A stretch of DNA of 64,000 nucleotides from JAOAPG01 sp963791575 (GTDB taxonomy: Bacteria; Acidobacteriota; Terriglobia; Terriglobales; Acidobacteriaceae). This document shows, piece by piece, positions 51,000 through 59,085 of this stretch (its first letter is position 1; the number at the start of each line of letters is the position of its first letter). The DNA is taken from contig CAWBSY010000021.1 in the NCBI GenBank assembly GCA_963791575.1, forward strand, positions 10,094-74,093. Reading direction: 5' to 3'. Below the pieces are notes generated by a model that searched no databases, was not told where the DNA came from, and was given only the letters and a program-made list of their open reading frames with translations. The position numbers and the translations under genes were made by a program.

Positions 51000-51036
51000 G
51001 ATCGCTTTCTGGCCGCGAACTTTACGACGACTTGTG

Positions 51037-51065
51037 TATATATATTGCCAAGTACAACATGTCAA
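51037..51065 (-). promoter_or_regulatory. Promoter of the IlvD/SMP-30 pair
   Basis: Minus strand -35 TTGACA (51065-51060), 17-nt spacer, -10 TATATA (51042-51037), about 35 nt before the ATG at 50999. One of the best-matching promoters in the window; it makes this pair independent of the upstream operon. Confidence 0.72.
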
Positions 51066-51071
51066 GACTTA

Positions 51072-51089
51072 ATTCATTGAAATATGAAT
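51072..51089. promoter_or_regulatory. Inverted repeat upstream of the IlvD promoter, candidate operator
   Basis: ATTCAT-TGAAAT-ATGAAT: perfect 6-bp arms around a 6-bp centre, 7 bp upstream of the -35. Arm spacing equals that of the element at 57208-57225. Confidence 0.45.
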
Positions 51090-51145
51090 AATCTAGCAGT
51101 AAAGCCTGTTTTTCACTCTTATATTTTAATATTAAACTTTATCGG

Positions 51146-51165
51146 ATCATAGTTAATCATAGTTA
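51146..51165. repeat. 10-bp tandem duplication at a stop codon
   Basis: ATCATAGTTA occurs twice back to back. The second copy contains the TAA stop (minus strand) of the IlvD-family gene ending at 51163. Probably a slippage duplication in the 3' untranslated region. Confidence 0.8.
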
Positions 51166-52893
51166 ATGGGACTCACGCTGCACCTCGTGGCCACGGCATC
51201 CCACCAGAAAATCGAAGTCAGCGCCGGCGCTAGCCTGATTAACATGCTGAATATAAAGCTGTTGGTACCCGCCCAGCATTTCATGAACGGGGTCCCGCCA
51301 CGCTCTGCGGCGCTGCATCAGCACATCCTCTGCGACATCCAGGTGCAATCGACGCTTTTCGACATCAAGTTCGATCATCTCGCCATCGTGCACTAGCGCT
51401 AAATTGCCTCCGACCGCCGCTTCTGGACACACATGGAGCACCACCGTCCCAAAAGCAGTCCCACTCATACGCGCGTCGGAGATTCGAACCATGTCGGTGA
51501 CGCCTTTTTGCAAAACTTTGAGAGGAAGTCCCATGTTGCCCACTTCCGCCATCCCGGGATAGCCCTTGGGCCCGCAATTCTTCAAGACCAGCACGCAGTT
51601 TTCGTCGACATCCAGGTCAGGATCAATGATGCGTTTCTTGTAGTGCTCGATGTTCTCGAACACGACCGCGCGGCCGCGATGTCGCATGAGATGTGGCGAC
51701 GCCGCCGATGGCTTCAGTACCGCGCCTTCGGGAGCTAGATTCCCTTTCAACACTGCGATCCCGCCCTGTTCGACGACAGGGCGATTGAATGGGCGAATGA
51801 CTTCCTGGTTCCAATTGGAAGAATCCTGAGAATTTTGCCAAAGAGTTTTTCCATTCACGGTCAGCGCATCGCGATGAATTAAATCATGCTCCGCCAGAGT
51901 GCGAATCACTGCCGGCAGTCCTCCCGCATAATAGAAATCCTCCATCAGAAAACGACCCGAGGGCATGAGATCGACCAGAGTGGGTATATCGCGGCCCAGA
52001 CGATCCCAGTCCTCGAGAACTAATTTCACGCCGACTCGTCCCGCGATTGCGAGTAAATGAATGACTGCGTTTGTCGAACCACCTACCGCGCCATTCACGC
52101 GAATCGCGTTCTCAAATGCTTCGCGAGTAAGAATGCGCGATATGCGAAGGTCTTCACGAACCATTCCGACAATTCGGCGTCCCGCCGCATGGGCAAGCGC
52201 CAGACGACGCGCATCGACTGCGGGGATCGCCGCATTTTGTGGAAGCGCCAAACCCAGGGCCTCCACCATAGACGCCATACTGGAAGCCGTTCCCATCGTC
52301 ATGCAGTGGCCAGCCGAACGCGCGATGCAGCTTTCCACTTCCATGAAATCACGCGGCGTGATCGTGCCTACTTTGAGTTGCTCGCTGAAACGCCACAGGT
52401 CGGTGCCGGAGCCAATGTCTTTTCCCTGGTACTTGCCGTTGAGCATGGGGCCGCCGGAAACGACAAGAGCGGGAACATCGCAACTTGCCGCTCCCATCAC
52501 CAGGGCGGGCGTAGTTTTATCGCAGCCGCATAGAAGTACGACTCCATCGATCGGATTGGCCCGAATCGATTCTTCAACATCCATGCTGACCAGATTGCGG
52601 AACAACATGGCAGTGGGGCGCATGTTGGGTTCACCCGTGGAAGTGACCGGAAATTCCAAAGGAAATCCGCCACTCTCCCAGACGCCGCGTTTTACTCTTT
52701 CAGCGATTTCGCGCAAATGGGCATTGCAAGGGGTCAGTTCGGAAAATGTATTGCAGATTCCAATGATCGGACGTCCATCGAAGACGTCGTCCGGCAAACC
52801 CTGGTTGCGCATGTGGGAGCGGTGGACAAATCCATCTTTGTCCAGTTTGCCAAACCATGCGGCGGACCGATATTTGCGTTTCTCTTCCGGCAT
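51163..52893 (-). CDS. IlvD/Edd-family sugar-acid dehydratase
   Basis: 576 aa. Cluster cysteines at about 47 (GICNTFSE), 124 (CGCDKTTPA) and 197 (GHCMTMGTAS), DVDENCVLVLKNCGP and RISDARMSGTAFGT as in its neighbour 49275-50999. Clearly paralogous to that gene, but divergent across the chain (for example LPQNAAIPAVDARRLALA against LPGCASIPAVDSRRYAIA), so probably specialised for another aldonate. ATG 52893, 14 nt after the esterase. Last gene of the operon starting at 57140. Confidence 0.92.
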   Translation of the reverse strand: MPEEKRKYRSAAWFGKLDKDGFVHRSHMRNQGLPDDVFDGRPIIGICNTFSELTPCNAHLREIAERVKRGVWESGGFPLEFPVTSTGEPNMRPTAMLFRNLVSMDVEESIRANPIDGVVLLCGCDKTTPALVMGAASCDVPALVVSGGPMLNGKYQGKDIGSGTDLWRFSEQLKVGTITPRDFMEVESCIARSAGHCMTMGTASSMASMVEALGLALPQNAAIPAVDARRLALAHAAGRRIVGMVREDLRISRILTREAFENAIRVNGAVGGSTNAVIHLLAIAGRVGVKLVLEDWDRLGRDIPTLVDLMPSGRFLMEDFYYAGGLPAVIRTLAEHDLIHRDALTVNGKTLWQNSQDSSNWNQEVIRPFNRPVVEQGGIAVLKGNLAPEGAVLKPSAASPHLMRHRGRAVVFENIEHYKKRIIDPDLDVDENCVLVLKNCGPKGYPGMAEVGNMGLPLKVLQKGVTDMVRISDARMSGTAFGTVVLHVCPEAAVGGNLALVHDGEMIELDVEKRRLHLDVAEDVLMQRRRAWRDPVHEMLGGYQQLYIQHVNQASAGADFDFLVGCRGHEVQRESH

Positions 52894-52907
52894 TTCAGTT
52901 TCTTAAA

Positions 52908-53807
52908 TCAGTGGGAGAGAATTCCGTACTTCTCCAGCGCAATGAATACACGCTCTTCGACGCTCAATACTTTTTCCACTGCCCAGCCGTGGACTGGCCC
53001 CGGCAGCGTGATCAACTCATTGGGATCGCCGGCTCGATCAAGCGCTTCGTGCAAGCGCAGCGCCTGCTCGTAAGGCACATAAGGATCGTGATCGCCATGC
53101 GCCTGAATAATCAGAGGTAATCCCGGACGCACATAGGTCAGCGGTGAAAGACGGTGCGCTAGATCCATATGATTGGGAAGACTCCCGAACCACTCGAGAG
53201 CAAACCAGCTTTGATGAAGTCCCTCTAACAAATCGGCGACATCGGTCGGCCCTGAGTAGGAAACTACAGCCGCCACCTTCAACGGAGCATCGCCATCTTG
53301 CATTGGGCATTCGTTATCGAAGCCCGCGTTTGCATCTAGCATGCCAGTAGTAAGCGCCAGATGGCCTCCTGCCGACTCACCCGCCACCACTATCTTTTTG
53401 GTATCAAAGCCAAACTCCTTCGCATGCTGGATAACCCAACGGAGCGCGCAACGACAATCTTCCACAGCAGCCGGAGCCAGCGCATCCTCGGCCAGACGAT
53501 AGTCGATGTTGACCGTGTTCATGCCTCGGGCAACATAGGGCAACGGCGCCAGTGTCGTGTTGCCCTTCTTGCCGTTGACCCACCCCCCGCCGTGAATGTA
53601 GAGCAGCGTCGGCTTAGGAATATTCAGAGGTTCAATCGCGATTACATCGAGTTTGAGTTCGTGCCCGTTCGCTTTTTTGTAAACAATGTCAGGATAAAAG
53701 CTGTGTCCCGAGGCTGTGACAGACCACTGAAACGTCGGATCGGAGTGCTGTCCAAACGCAGCAACGCCGGAAAAAAGTAAACAGGCGATGAAGAATGCCT
53801 TTCTCAT
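52908..53807 (-). CDS. Secreted alpha/beta-hydrolase (esterase/lipase, HSL-like)
   Basis: 299 aa. Signal peptide MRKAFFIACLLFSGVAAFGQ. Oxyanion motif YIHGGGWVNGKKGN near 72, nucleophile GESAGGH near 148, Asp in QAHGDHDPYVPYEQ near 240 and His in PGPVHGWAVE near 275, all in family order. Expected to remove an ester such as acetyl or feruloyl from a polysaccharide side chain outside the cytoplasm. Encoded between the GH67-like protein and an IlvD dehydratase, which suits an uptake-and-release chain. Exact ester not known. Confidence 0.88.
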   Translation of the reverse strand: MRKAFFIACLLFSGVAAFGQHSDPTFQWSVTASGHSFYPDIVYKKANGHELKLDVIAIEPLNIPKPTLLYIHGGGWVNGKKGNTTLAPLPYVARGMNTVNIDYRLAEDALAPAAVEDCRCALRWVIQHAKEFGFDTKKIVVAGESAGGHLALTTGMLDANAGFDNECPMQDGDAPLKVAAVVSYSGPTDVADLLEGLHQSWFALEWFGSLPNHMDLAHRLSPLTYVRPGLPLIIQAHGDHDPYVPYEQALRLHEALDRAGDPNELITLPGPVHGWAVEKVLSVEERVFIALEKYGILSH

Positions 53808-53827
53808 GCTTGCCCTCGCTGCAACAC

Positions 53828-56095
53828 TTAATTCGGCTTCGTGGCACTCTGGTTCGGCGATGCGCCAGTAGCCACCTGCTGCTTTAGCTCTGCGATTTTC
53901 TTTTGTAGCGGACGGTAGCCGTATTCCACCGCGACGGCAATCGATCCCCGATCGCTCTGATTGCGCGCAACCGCCGCATAGGCCTCAATAGAATCGTGGA
54001 GAGACGTCAGCGCTTTGGTCGCCTCATCCAGCGCTTGTTGAGGTTGGTGCGCGTCCTCGGCGATGGCGGCGCGGCGAAAGTATTGGACAGCTGTAATGTA
54101 CTTGACCGAGAACTCCATGCGCTTGGCCCAGAATTCCGCGAGACTCTTCCCTTCCGGGGTCGAGGCTGCCACGGCGCGTTCCGCAGCCTTCCATCCTTGC
54201 TCATAATGCTTGCGGTTTACTTCCAGATAAGCTGGCACCGGGCCGGTCTTCCAATACTTCATCAGGAGACTCGGTACAGGAAATGCAAAATGCTCGTCGT
54301 CAGTTTCCCAGACCACAGTGGCCGCGTCGATGCTGTGCATGGTGGTAAGCAGTTCGTTCCCGCATTGCTCGCCACAAGCGGCCTGAAGCTGTGCAGTGGC
54401 GATCTTCTCGGGGTCGGCATCCGCATCCCAGGCAGCGCGTGCGAGGAAGGCCCGCTCCTCGTCGTGGTCTCCGGGAAAACGCTCTCGGGCGACAAAGCCT
54501 TCCCATTTCGTTTCGCGCAGAATATCCAACACTTTCTTCAGCGACGAAGTGGTCGACTGCGGAATGATTCCGATATTGTCGTCATCCATCGTCAGATTTA
54601 TGATCGGCTGGATCGGGCCGCCCGACAATGACTTCAATATCTCCGGCCGCTTTAACAAGTGAGTAAGAAAGTTGTCCGGCATCACCTCGAGTTCGGAACC
54701 CGGCGGCAGAACTTTAGGTAGGATCGGATAAAGCTCTTCGGCAAATCCCCAATACAAGAATTTCATGTCCGGACGCTTGCTCCCGCTTACCGCGCCGGAA
54801 TCCTTTACCAGCCAATCAAAGAAGTAAAGCGATGCGAGATCGCCTTTCACTTCATCAGACGCTTTCTTTTCCAGATCGGCCTTGGTGAAATTTGAACCCC
54901 AGGCGTAACCGCCGCGATGGAGGCTCGCGTCCAAAACTTTATCGAGCGCGGTGATCTGATTGATCTGATACTTCTTTTCCAGCGCATCCCATGCACGTTG
55001 GTATTGGTCGGTCCACTGACGCCATTCGTTGATGGAAATGTTGACGCGATCGACTTTTGGATAGGTATCGATCGTCGTCCGGACAATCGTCGAGGCCAGC
55101 TTGTGTAACCCCGGATCGTCGAGTTTCGTGTCCGGTCCGGGAGTTGTGGTCAGTTGACTCATCATGTGGATGGGCACCGACCCGCCCAGCACTGGCGCAA
55201 ACTCTTTGGGAAACTCGGAAACCGCCGCGCTGGTAATCACGTCCATGCCTCGGCTCTTGCTGTAATCAATAAGCTCGTGCTGAAGCTGCACCCCAGCCTT
55301 GAGCAATTCATCCGGGGTTCCGTTCACGGGCAAATCGGGATTCCAGAATTCCTTCGCGTCGGCAGGAAATGCCGATCGTCCCGGCATATCCGAAGTGATC
55401 GGATAGTGAAAGGCATACCAAAGCGTCGCGGTTTGCCGCTTGATGCCATCGACTTCATATTGAAGATACGGCTGCCAGGCGAATCCGTTCACCGCGATCC
55501 GGTTAAATTTCATTTTCGCGAGCTGGTCGATGAGACGTCGATAATCCTTGATGCCCCAGCCTTCGCCGCTGTCGGCAAAATCCACATTGGTTGTGCCGTG
55601 CGAACGTACGCGGAAGGTGGGCTCCATCTTCACCTTCAAATCAGGCATGGTGAATTCCGATGGCTTCGGCAAAGCATCTCGATCGAACAGAAAATGCACT
55701 CCCCAGCGCTCGGCAAGTTCGTACACCGCCCACATCGTCGCCTGTGGGCTGCCTCCGCCGACAATTAATGTTGGCGTCGCGCCGGCCGCACGCTGAATCA
55801 CGATTCCTTGATCGCTAACCTGCGGGAAATCCTTAATCCGCGCGTTGGACGCGGGCGATCCGATCAGAAAGATTGCATCCGACGAGCCAGAAAGTTTCGT
55901 CGTCGGCTTGACCGTGACGTGGAAAATTTTGTCCAGATATCCACAGAGTTCCGAAGCCGCAAAGGTTTCAAGTTCGGGAGCATCTTTCCCCACGACCACT
56001 ACGACCTTCTTGTCGGATGGACTTGCATTCAGTCCGACGGCGCAAAGAATTACGATCCCGTAAACTACCGCTGCTTTCTTGATCCGGTTTTTCAT
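53828..56095 (-). CDS. Secreted GH67-like glycosidase, paralogue 1
   Basis: 755 aa. ATG 56095 is fixed by GGAGGAG 5 nt upstream; a frame open to 56158 is longer. Signal peptide AAVVYGIVILCAVGLNAS. Residues about 25-140 look like the alpha-glucuronidase N-terminal domain (VVVVGKDAPELETFAASELCGYLDKIF), then a barrel-like region (RLIDQLAKMKFNRIAVNGFAWQPYL; DMPGRSAFPADAKEFWNPDL; NISINEWRQW; FLYWGFAEELYPILPKVLPP) and a helical C-terminus. GH67, GH20 and related families share this layout, but I cannot assign the catalytic acids. It could release a uronic acid. Paralogue at 61410-63647. Confidence 0.78.
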   Translation of the reverse strand: MKNRIKKAAVVYGIVILCAVGLNASPSDKKVVVVVGKDAPELETFAASELCGYLDKIFHVTVKPTTKLSGSSDAIFLIGSPASNARIKDFPQVSDQGIVIQRAAGATPTLIVGGGSPQATMWAVYELAERWGVHFLFDRDALPKPSEFTMPDLKVKMEPTFRVRSHGTTNVDFADSGEGWGIKDYRRLIDQLAKMKFNRIAVNGFAWQPYLQYEVDGIKRQTATLWYAFHYPITSDMPGRSAFPADAKEFWNPDLPVNGTPDELLKAGVQLQHELIDYSKSRGMDVITSAAVSEFPKEFAPVLGGSVPIHMMSQLTTTPGPDTKLDDPGLHKLASTIVRTTIDTYPKVDRVNISINEWRQWTDQYQRAWDALEKKYQINQITALDKVLDASLHRGGYAWGSNFTKADLEKKASDEVKGDLASLYFFDWLVKDSGAVSGSKRPDMKFLYWGFAEELYPILPKVLPPGSELEVMPDNFLTHLLKRPEILKSLSGGPIQPIINLTMDDDNIGIIPQSTTSSLKKVLDILRETKWEGFVARERFPGDHDEERAFLARAAWDADADPEKIATAQLQAACGEQCGNELLTTMHSIDAATVVWETDDEHFAFPVPSLLMKYWKTGPVPAYLEVNRKHYEQGWKAAERAVAASTPEGKSLAEFWAKRMEFSVKYITAVQYFRRAAIAEDAHQPQQALDEATKALTSLHDSIEAYAAVARNQSDRGSIAVAVEYGYRPLQKKIAELKQQVATGASPNQSATKPN

Positions 56096-56168
56096 TTCTT
56101 CTCCTCCAGGACTTAAGCTCCTGGCCTGAATGTCGAACTTGAAGCGAAATTCGATCATGAACAGAACC

Positions 56169-57140
56169 TCAGTCGAGCACTTCCGGGTTCAGTAAATTTG
56201 GCGGACGTTTTCCATCCAGCGCAGCCAGCAGATTCACTGAAGCAAGAAGCGCCATGTGCAAACGCGTCTCAGCCGTGGCGCTGCCGATGTGTGGAACTAG
56301 TACTACATTTTTCATCGCAATCAACGCGGAATGAACCCTCGGCTCATGCTCATAAACATCGAGGCCTGCGCCCGCGAGTTTTCCAGCTTGCAACGCTTTC
56401 ACCAAAGCTTCTTCATCTATGATCGGGCCGCGTGCGGTGTTGATCACGTATGCGGTTGGCTTCATCAAAAGAAATTCACGCCCTCCGATGGCGTGCCGAG
56501 TTTCGGGGGTTAGTGGCATGTGCAAACTTAAAAAATCGGATTCGCGCATGAGAGTTTCGCGGTCCACCCACTGCGCGGCCAATTCTTTCTCGACTTTTGA
56601 CGGGACGCGATTGCGGGAGTGATAAAGAATTCTCATGGAGAATCCCCGTCCTCGGCGAGCCATCGCCTGGCCGATTCTCCCGAAGCCGTAAAGTCCGAGA
56701 GTCTTGCCGTTCATCTCCGAACCCCACATGAAGTTCCATTGCCACTGGGGCCAATTTTCGTGGCGAACGAAGTGATCCCCTTCCACCACGCGCCTCGCCA
56801 CCGCGAGAGTGAGTGCGAAAGCCAGGTCCGCCGTGGATTCAGTCAGCACATCCGGAGTGTTCGTCACCAGGATCCGCCTTCGTGTACAGGTCTCCACATC
56901 GATGTTGTCGTAACCCGCGCCGATGTTCGCAACGACCCGCAACTTCGCAGCACCCTCGATGGCTTCCCGGCTGACTCGCAATCCGCAAGGCATTACCGCA
57001 TCGACGTCTCGCATGGCATTCGCCAACACCTCGGGAGACATCGGTTCGTCAATCGCATGCACTCGGACTTCGCAATGTTTGGAAACCTCGTCGATCGCGA
57101 CTTGCTGGATTGGGCGCGTGATGAGAACCGTTGGCTTCAT
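56169..57140 (-). CDS. D-2-hydroxyacid dehydrogenase, paralogue of 9762-10748
   Basis: 323 aa NAD(P)-dependent 2-keto-acid reductase. GFGRIG near residue 155, Arg in NTARGPI, Glu in DVYEHEP and His in VPHIGSATAE. Very similar to 9762-10748 throughout, including the ends RPPNLLNPEV(LD). ATG 57140 follows a promoter by about 22 nt. First gene of the operon with the GH67-like protein, esterase and IlvD dehydratase. Probably reduces glyoxylate, hydroxypyruvate or tartronate-semialdehyde-like products; which one is not visible. Confidence 0.9.
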   Translation of the reverse strand: MKPTVLITRPIQQVAIDEVSKHCEVRVHAIDEPMSPEVLANAMRDVDAVMPCGLRVSREAIEGAAKLRVVANIGAGYDNIDVETCTRRRILVTNTPDVLTESTADLAFALTLAVARRVVEGDHFVRHENWPQWQWNFMWGSEMNGKTLGLYGFGRIGQAMARRGRGFSMRILYHSRNRVPSKVEKELAAQWVDRETLMRESDFLSLHMPLTPETRHAIGGREFLLMKPTAYVINTARGPIIDEEALVKALQAGKLAGAGLDVYEHEPRVHSALIAMKNVVLVPHIGSATAETRLHMALLASVNLLAALDGKRPPNLLNPEVLD

Positions 57141-57168
57141 TGATCGGAGCGAATGCTAAAGTGAAATA

Positions 57169-57197
57169 TATATATGGACGGATCGATTGCATGTCAA
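57169..57197 (-). promoter_or_regulatory. Promoter of the hydroxyacid dehydrogenase/GH67-like operon
   Basis: Minus strand -35 TTGACA (57197-57192), 17-nt spacer, -10 TATATA (57174-57169); leader about 22 nt. Near-identical boxes to the promoter at 51037-51065. Confidence 0.75.
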
Positions 57198-57207
57198 GCA
57201 TTTACTT

Positions 57208-57225
57208 CTAAATTGAATGATTTAG
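57208..57225. promoter_or_regulatory. Inverted repeat, candidate operator between divergent operons
   Basis: CTAAAT-TGAATG-ATTTAG: perfect 6-bp arms with a 6-bp centre, 11 bp upstream of the -35 of the minus-strand operon and about 100 bp before the DapA-family ATG, so it may control both. Confidence 0.45.
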
Positions 57226-57325
57226 TTGCATTTTCGATTGATATCTGAAATAGTTTCACTTCTTTAAAGTAACGTCGCGCTTCGACCCCAGAAATCAGTC
57301 TGCCGAAGCCTCAATCGAAAAGACA

Positions 57326-58261
57326 ATGACCATCCACGGCGTTATGACAGTGATGATGCTTCCTCTCAATGAGGATGAAAGCATCGACGAGGGTACGCTT
57401 CGCAAGCAAGTGGATTTCGCCGTGGCTGGGGGCGCTTCGGCCGTTTGCGCACCAGGCTTCGCCACAGAGTTTTACAAGTTGACTGATGAAGAACGGCGTT
57501 GGGTGATCCGGGTGGTCATCGAGCAGACTGCCGGCCGGGTTCCAATGTTTGCGAGTACAGGATGCGGATCGGCGCGGGCAACGATTGAGCTCTCCCGTTA
57601 TGCCGAGTCAGTGGGCGCCGACGGGTTGATGGTTGCTGCGCCCAAATGGTGTCCGCTGGGCGTGCGTGAGCAGACGATTTTCTTCGAGATGGTTTGTCGC
57701 GGAGTAAACATTCCAGTCATGCTGCAAGACGCCGACTTCACCGGGCAGGGTTTGCCTGCATCCCTAATCGTCGATTTGGCGAAGCGTTGTCCAAATCTAC
57801 AATTCGCAAAACTGGAAAATATTCTCGCGGGCGCAAAATGTTCTGAAATTGTCCAAGTATCGGAGGGAAAAGTTCAGGTGCTCTACGGCATGGCCGGCAT
57901 CGCTCTCATGGATGGCTTGGCCCACGGCGCGACTGGAGTCATGCCGGGAACGAGTTTTGTGGAAGCTTACGTCCGCATTTTCGAACTCTTCGAAAGCGGC
58001 CGAATTTCCGAAGCCAAGGGTCTCTTTTATCGAATGCAACCGTACCTTGCTTTTTCCGTACAACATTTGGAACTGGTGATCCAGATGGATAAGCGAGCTT
58101 TGGTTCGCCGCGGCATCTTCCCTTCGGATCGCGTACGAGAACCGACTCTTAGTTTCGATGGTGAATACCAAAAGCAAATGAATGAACTCATTGAACTGAT
58201 GGTCGGTATTTGTCTGGAATGCCAGTCTGACAAAGCACGACTTAGCTCGAAACCGAATTAA
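57326..58261 (+). CDS. DapA-family (DHDPS/NAL superfamily) 2-keto-3-deoxy-acid aldolase or dehydratase
   Basis: 311 aa TIM-barrel class I lyase. Schiff-base Lys162 (QFAKLEN). The residue equivalent to the catalytic Tyr133 of E. coli DapA is not Tyr: the strand reads VMLQDAD (133-137), not YNVP. The substrate loop reads GFATEFYKLTDEER where GTTGE is usual. Both point to a non-DHDPS subgroup whose members act on 2-keto-3-deoxy sugar acids. ATG 57326; no clear ribosome site. First gene of the operon with SDR and FAH hydrolase. Acting as an aldolase it would yield pyruvate and an aldehyde. Confidence 0.83.
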   Translation: MTIHGVMTVMMLPLNEDESIDEGTLRKQVDFAVAGGASAVCAPGFATEFYKLTDEERRWVIRVVIEQTAGRVPMFASTGCGSARATIELSRYAESVGADGLMVAAPKWCPLGVREQTIFFEMVCRGVNIPVMLQDADFTGQGLPASLIVDLAKRCPNLQFAKLENILAGAKCSEIVQVSEGKVQVLYGMAGIALMDGLAHGATGVMPGTSFVEAYVRIFELFESGRISEAKGLFYRMQPYLAFSVQHLELVIQMDKRALVRRGIFPSDRVREPTLSFDGEYQKQMNELIELMVGICLECQSDKARLSSKPN

Positions 58262-58298
58262 AAAATATTCCCAGGATATTCAGATCGGGGTGTAAAGC

Positions 58299-59048
58299 AT
58301 GACTGATGATTTTTTTAGTTTGAAGGGACAGATCGCAATTGTTACCGGCGGGGGACAAGGGATTGGCGAAGGTATCGCTCGACGGTTGCATTCGGCGGGC
58401 GCCCGCGTTGCGATCCTGGATCTCAACCAGGACACAGCAAAATCAGTTGCGGAATCCATTGACGGCCTGGGAGTCAAATGCGATGTGTCTTCCGCCGAGT
58501 CCGTGCGCGAGGCCGTCTCTACGGTAGAACGCAATCTGGGAGCGGTCACGATCCTGGTAAACAACGCGGGGATTTCAGGAAAGGCCGCCTACCTTTGGGA
58601 ACTCGATGAGAAAGAAATCGATCGGGTTTTCGCCATCAATCTGCGCAGCGTCTATTTGATGTGTCAGGCCGTGATCAAAAGCATGATCGACAGACGCTAC
58701 GGCCGGATCCTCAATGTGGCCTCCATCGCGGGCAAGGAAGGGAATCCACGATTGCTCTCCTACTCCGCGACTAAAGCTGGCGTGATCTGTCTTAGCAAAT
58801 CGCTCGCCAAGGAAGTCGCCGGCCGCGGAGACATTACCATAAATAGCATCGCGCCGGCTGTGGTGCAAACGCACATCCTCGACACCATCCCAAAAGAGAC
58901 GGTTGATTACATGGTGAGCAGAATACCTGTGGGGCGCACGGGAAAGATTGAAGAAATCGCGGCACTGGTTCACTACCTCGTTTCACCCGAGGCGTCGTTT
59001 ACCACCGGCCAATGCTACGACATTTCAGGTGGACGGGCCACTTACTAA
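58299..59048 (+). CDS. SDR oxidoreductase, possible 2-keto-3-deoxy-aldonate 4-dehydrogenase
   Basis: 249 aa classical SDR. GGGQGIG near residue 14, NNAG near 88, SYSATKAGV with intact YxxxK, and the ending TGQCYDISGGRATY. In known L-rhamnose and L-fucose non-phosphorylated pathways, an SDR oxidises 2-keto-3-deoxy-L-rhamnonate or -fuconate to the 2,4-diketo acid, which an FAH-family hydrolase then splits. Here the very next gene is such a hydrolase, with 37 nt between the SDR stop and its likely GTG start. That context gives the suggested role; sequence alone proves only an SDR. Confidence 0.85.
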   Translation: MTDDFFSLKGQIAIVTGGGQGIGEGIARRLHSAGARVAILDLNQDTAKSVAESIDGLGVKCDVSSAESVREAVSTVERNLGAVTILVNNAGISGKAAYLWELDEKEIDRVFAINLRSVYLMCQAVIKSMIDRRYGRILNVASIAGKEGNPRLLSYSATKAGVICLSKSLAKEVAGRGDITINSIAPAVVQTHILDTIPKETVDYMVSRIPVGRTGKIEEIAALVHYLVSPEASFTTGQCYDISGGRATY

Positions 59049-59085
59049 GGAAAATTACAAAGCTCTCTCGATTGGAAAGGACATT

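Noticed and set aside
52061..52906. 281-codon open frame on the plus strand
   Set aside because: Antisense to the IlvD-family gene, with no ribosome site or family motif.
57226..57325. Promoter for the DapA-family operon
   Set aside because: No -35/-10 pair with acceptable spacing was found between the dyad and the ATG.
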